Source of the DNA: Cohnella thailandensis
GTDB lineage: Bacteria; Bacillota; Bacilli; Paenibacillales; Paenibacillaceae
Reading direction: 5' to 3'
Length of the DNA: 64,000 nt
NCBI RefSeq assembly: GCF_014212135.1
Contig: NZ_JACJVQ010000002.1
Span: 248,001-312,000, forward strand
This document shows, in pieces, positions 62,966-64,000 of the stretch; position 1 is the stretch's first letter, and the number at the start of each line of letters is the position of its first letter. The notes under the pieces were generated by a model. It searched no databases and was not told the origin of the DNA. It saw only the letters and a list, made by a program, of their open reading frames with translations. Position numbers and translations under genes: made by a program.

Positions 62966-63024
62966 CTCGCCTCTCCCCTTTCCATATCCTCCTATTTTAC
63001 ATAGCCCAAACCTAGCTTTACAAT

Positions 63025-63068
63025 GCAAAAAAAACTCCCGCCGCCTGATCCCTCAGACGAACGGGAGC
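63025..63068 (-). terminator. Terminator after prfC
   Basis: On the minus strand CTCCCG pairs with CGGGAG across a long loop, followed by eight Ts, 17 bases after the prfC stop. Confidence 0.75.
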
Positions 63069-63084
63069 GCTTGATCCTTAGCCC

Positions 63085-64000
63085 TTAAGGAGCCGTCTCC
63101 AGGAACTGAACCTCCGGCATTCTCTCCATCGCCGTGCGCATCGCGTACTCGTTCTCGAACAGCGCGACGTAGTTGTCGTTCTTGTCCTTGACGAGCGTCG
63201 AGTTAATGCGGAACTTTGCCGGGTCGACCTTGTCGGCCACGATCCAACGGGCGAACTGGAACGTCGTGCGCGCTAGCTGGATGTCGACGCCGTATTCGTT
63301 CTTCATCCGGTACTCGAACACGTCGAACTGCAGCTGGCCTACGACGCCGAGATACGTATCTTCGAAAATGCCTGCCGAGCGGAATACCTGGACCATGCCT
63401 TCTTCCGTCAGCTGATCCAGCCCCTTGAGGTACTGCTTCTGCTTCAGCGCGTTCTTGACCGACACCTTGGAGAAAATCTCGGGAGAGAACGTCGGCAGCT
63501 CGTCGAACACGATGTTGCTGCCCTCGCTCAAGGAGTCGCCGATGCGGAAAATCCCCGGGTCGAACAAGCCGATAATGTCGCCCGGATAGGCGGTGTCGAT
63601 GATCTCGCGGTCCTGCGCGAGGAACTGCTGCGGCTGCGCCAGCTTGATCTCCTTGCCCGCGCGAACGTGGCGGACGCTCATGCCGCGCTGGAACTTGCCG
63701 GAGCAGATGCGCAGGAACGCCAGGCGGTCGCGGTGCGCCGGATTCATGTTCGCTTGGATCTTGAAGATGTAGCCGGAGAACTTCTCCTGATCCGGATCCA
63801 CCGGACCGTTCGTGCTCTTGCGGGAGGTCGGCTCCGGAGCGAGCTGCAGGAAGTTCTCGAGGAACGTCTGCACGCCGAAGTTGTTGACCGCGCTGCCGAA
63901 GAATACCGGCGTGAGCTGGCCTTGCAGCACTTTCTCGTAGTCGAACGGATCGCCCGCGACGTCGAGCAGCTCGAGATCCTGCGCCAGCTGATCGGCCAGG
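63085..64000 (-). CDS. prfC: Peptide chain release factor 3 (5' end outside window)
   Basis: The C-terminal roughly 305 residues of a translational GTPase that recycles release factors 1 and 2. Translation from the window edge reads LADQLAQDLELLDVAGDPFD, then GQLTPVFFGSAVNNFGVQ, ending the G domain. Domain II has GYIFKIQANMNPAHRDRLAF and RICSGKFQRGMSVRHVRAGK, and domain III has LGVVGQLQFDVFEYRMKNEY, which is characteristic of RF3. An inner ATG at 63930 is not the start. The gene continues beyond position 64000. Confidence 0.95.
   Translation of the reverse strand, partial: LADQLAQDLELLDVAGDPFDYEKVLQGQLTPVFFGSAVNNFGVQTFLENFLQLAPEPTSRKSTNGPVDPDQEKFSGYIFKIQANMNPAHRDRLAFLRICSGKFQRGMSVRHVRAGKEIKLAQPQQFLAQDREIIDTAYPGDIIGLFDPGIFRIGDSLSEGSNIVFDELPTFSPEIFSKVSVKNALKQKQYLKGLDQLTEEGMVQVFRSAGIFEDTYLGVVGQLQFDVFEYRMKNEYGVDIQLARTTFQFARWIVADKVDPAKFRINSTLVKDKNDNYVALFENEYAMRTAMERMPEVQFLETAP

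Overview
The window looks like a chromosomal segment of a spore-forming Firmicute of the Paenibacillus/Cohnella type. The evidence is fairly GC-rich coding DNA, strong AGGAGG ribosome binding sites, an sspI-like spore-protein gene, repeated Lpl/Ytc-type sugar importers with YesM/YesN two-component systems, and several membrane-anchored AraC regulators. No rRNA, tRNA, insertion sequence or CRISPR array was seen.

Positions 1-58926 are almost entirely a carbohydrate-scavenging region, with most operons on the minus strand. From left to right: a partial permease operon (1-884); an LplB/LplC/lipoprotein importer (1078-4574) with a divergent membrane AraC sensor (4779-7085); a GH105 unsaturated rhamnogalacturonyl hydrolase with a divergent AraC regulator (7167-9165); a seven-gene operon HK, RR, binding protein, two permeases, Gfo/Idh dehydrogenase and an unrecognised glycosidase-like protein (19026 down to 9246); an AT-richer insert of PhzF, MerR and SDR genes (19158-21517); an AraC gene and a six-gene operon RR, HK, binding protein, two permeases and GH42 beta-galactosidase (22100-31651); a five-gene operon binding protein, LplB, LplC, HK and RR (38728 down to 31815) divergent from a GH42-GH29 pair (38944-42416); an importer with an unrecognised alpha/alpha-barrel-like protein and a divergent AraC regulator (42548-49192); and an importer with two binding proteins, a GH29 fucosidase and a membrane AraC sensor (49556-58926).

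No transporter in the window has its own ATPase. All probably share an MsmX-type ATPase encoded elsewhere. The likely logic is that each sensor detects an oligosaccharide outside the cell, turns on its importer, and the imported sugar is cut by cytoplasmic GH42, GH29 or GH105 enzymes. The enzymes point to galactose-, fucose- and rhamnogalacturonan-containing plant polysaccharide, but the exact substrates are inferred. Candidate CcpA (cre) sites lie near several promoters.

After a decayed stretch (58927-59663) holding an XRE-type regulator remnant, positions 59664-64000 carry housekeeping genes: a YsgA-type RNA methyltransferase, KtrA, SspI, four tandem hairpin repeats, a PhnM-like amidohydrolase and the C-terminal part of release factor 3.

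The observations most worth following up are a membrane-anchored binding protein lacking a lipobox, paired with an AraC membrane sensor in a unit separated by a terminator from the transporter operon; the remains of an AraC gene that now form half of a terminator; the tandem hairpin array after sspI; and two carbohydrate-operon proteins that I could not place in a family.
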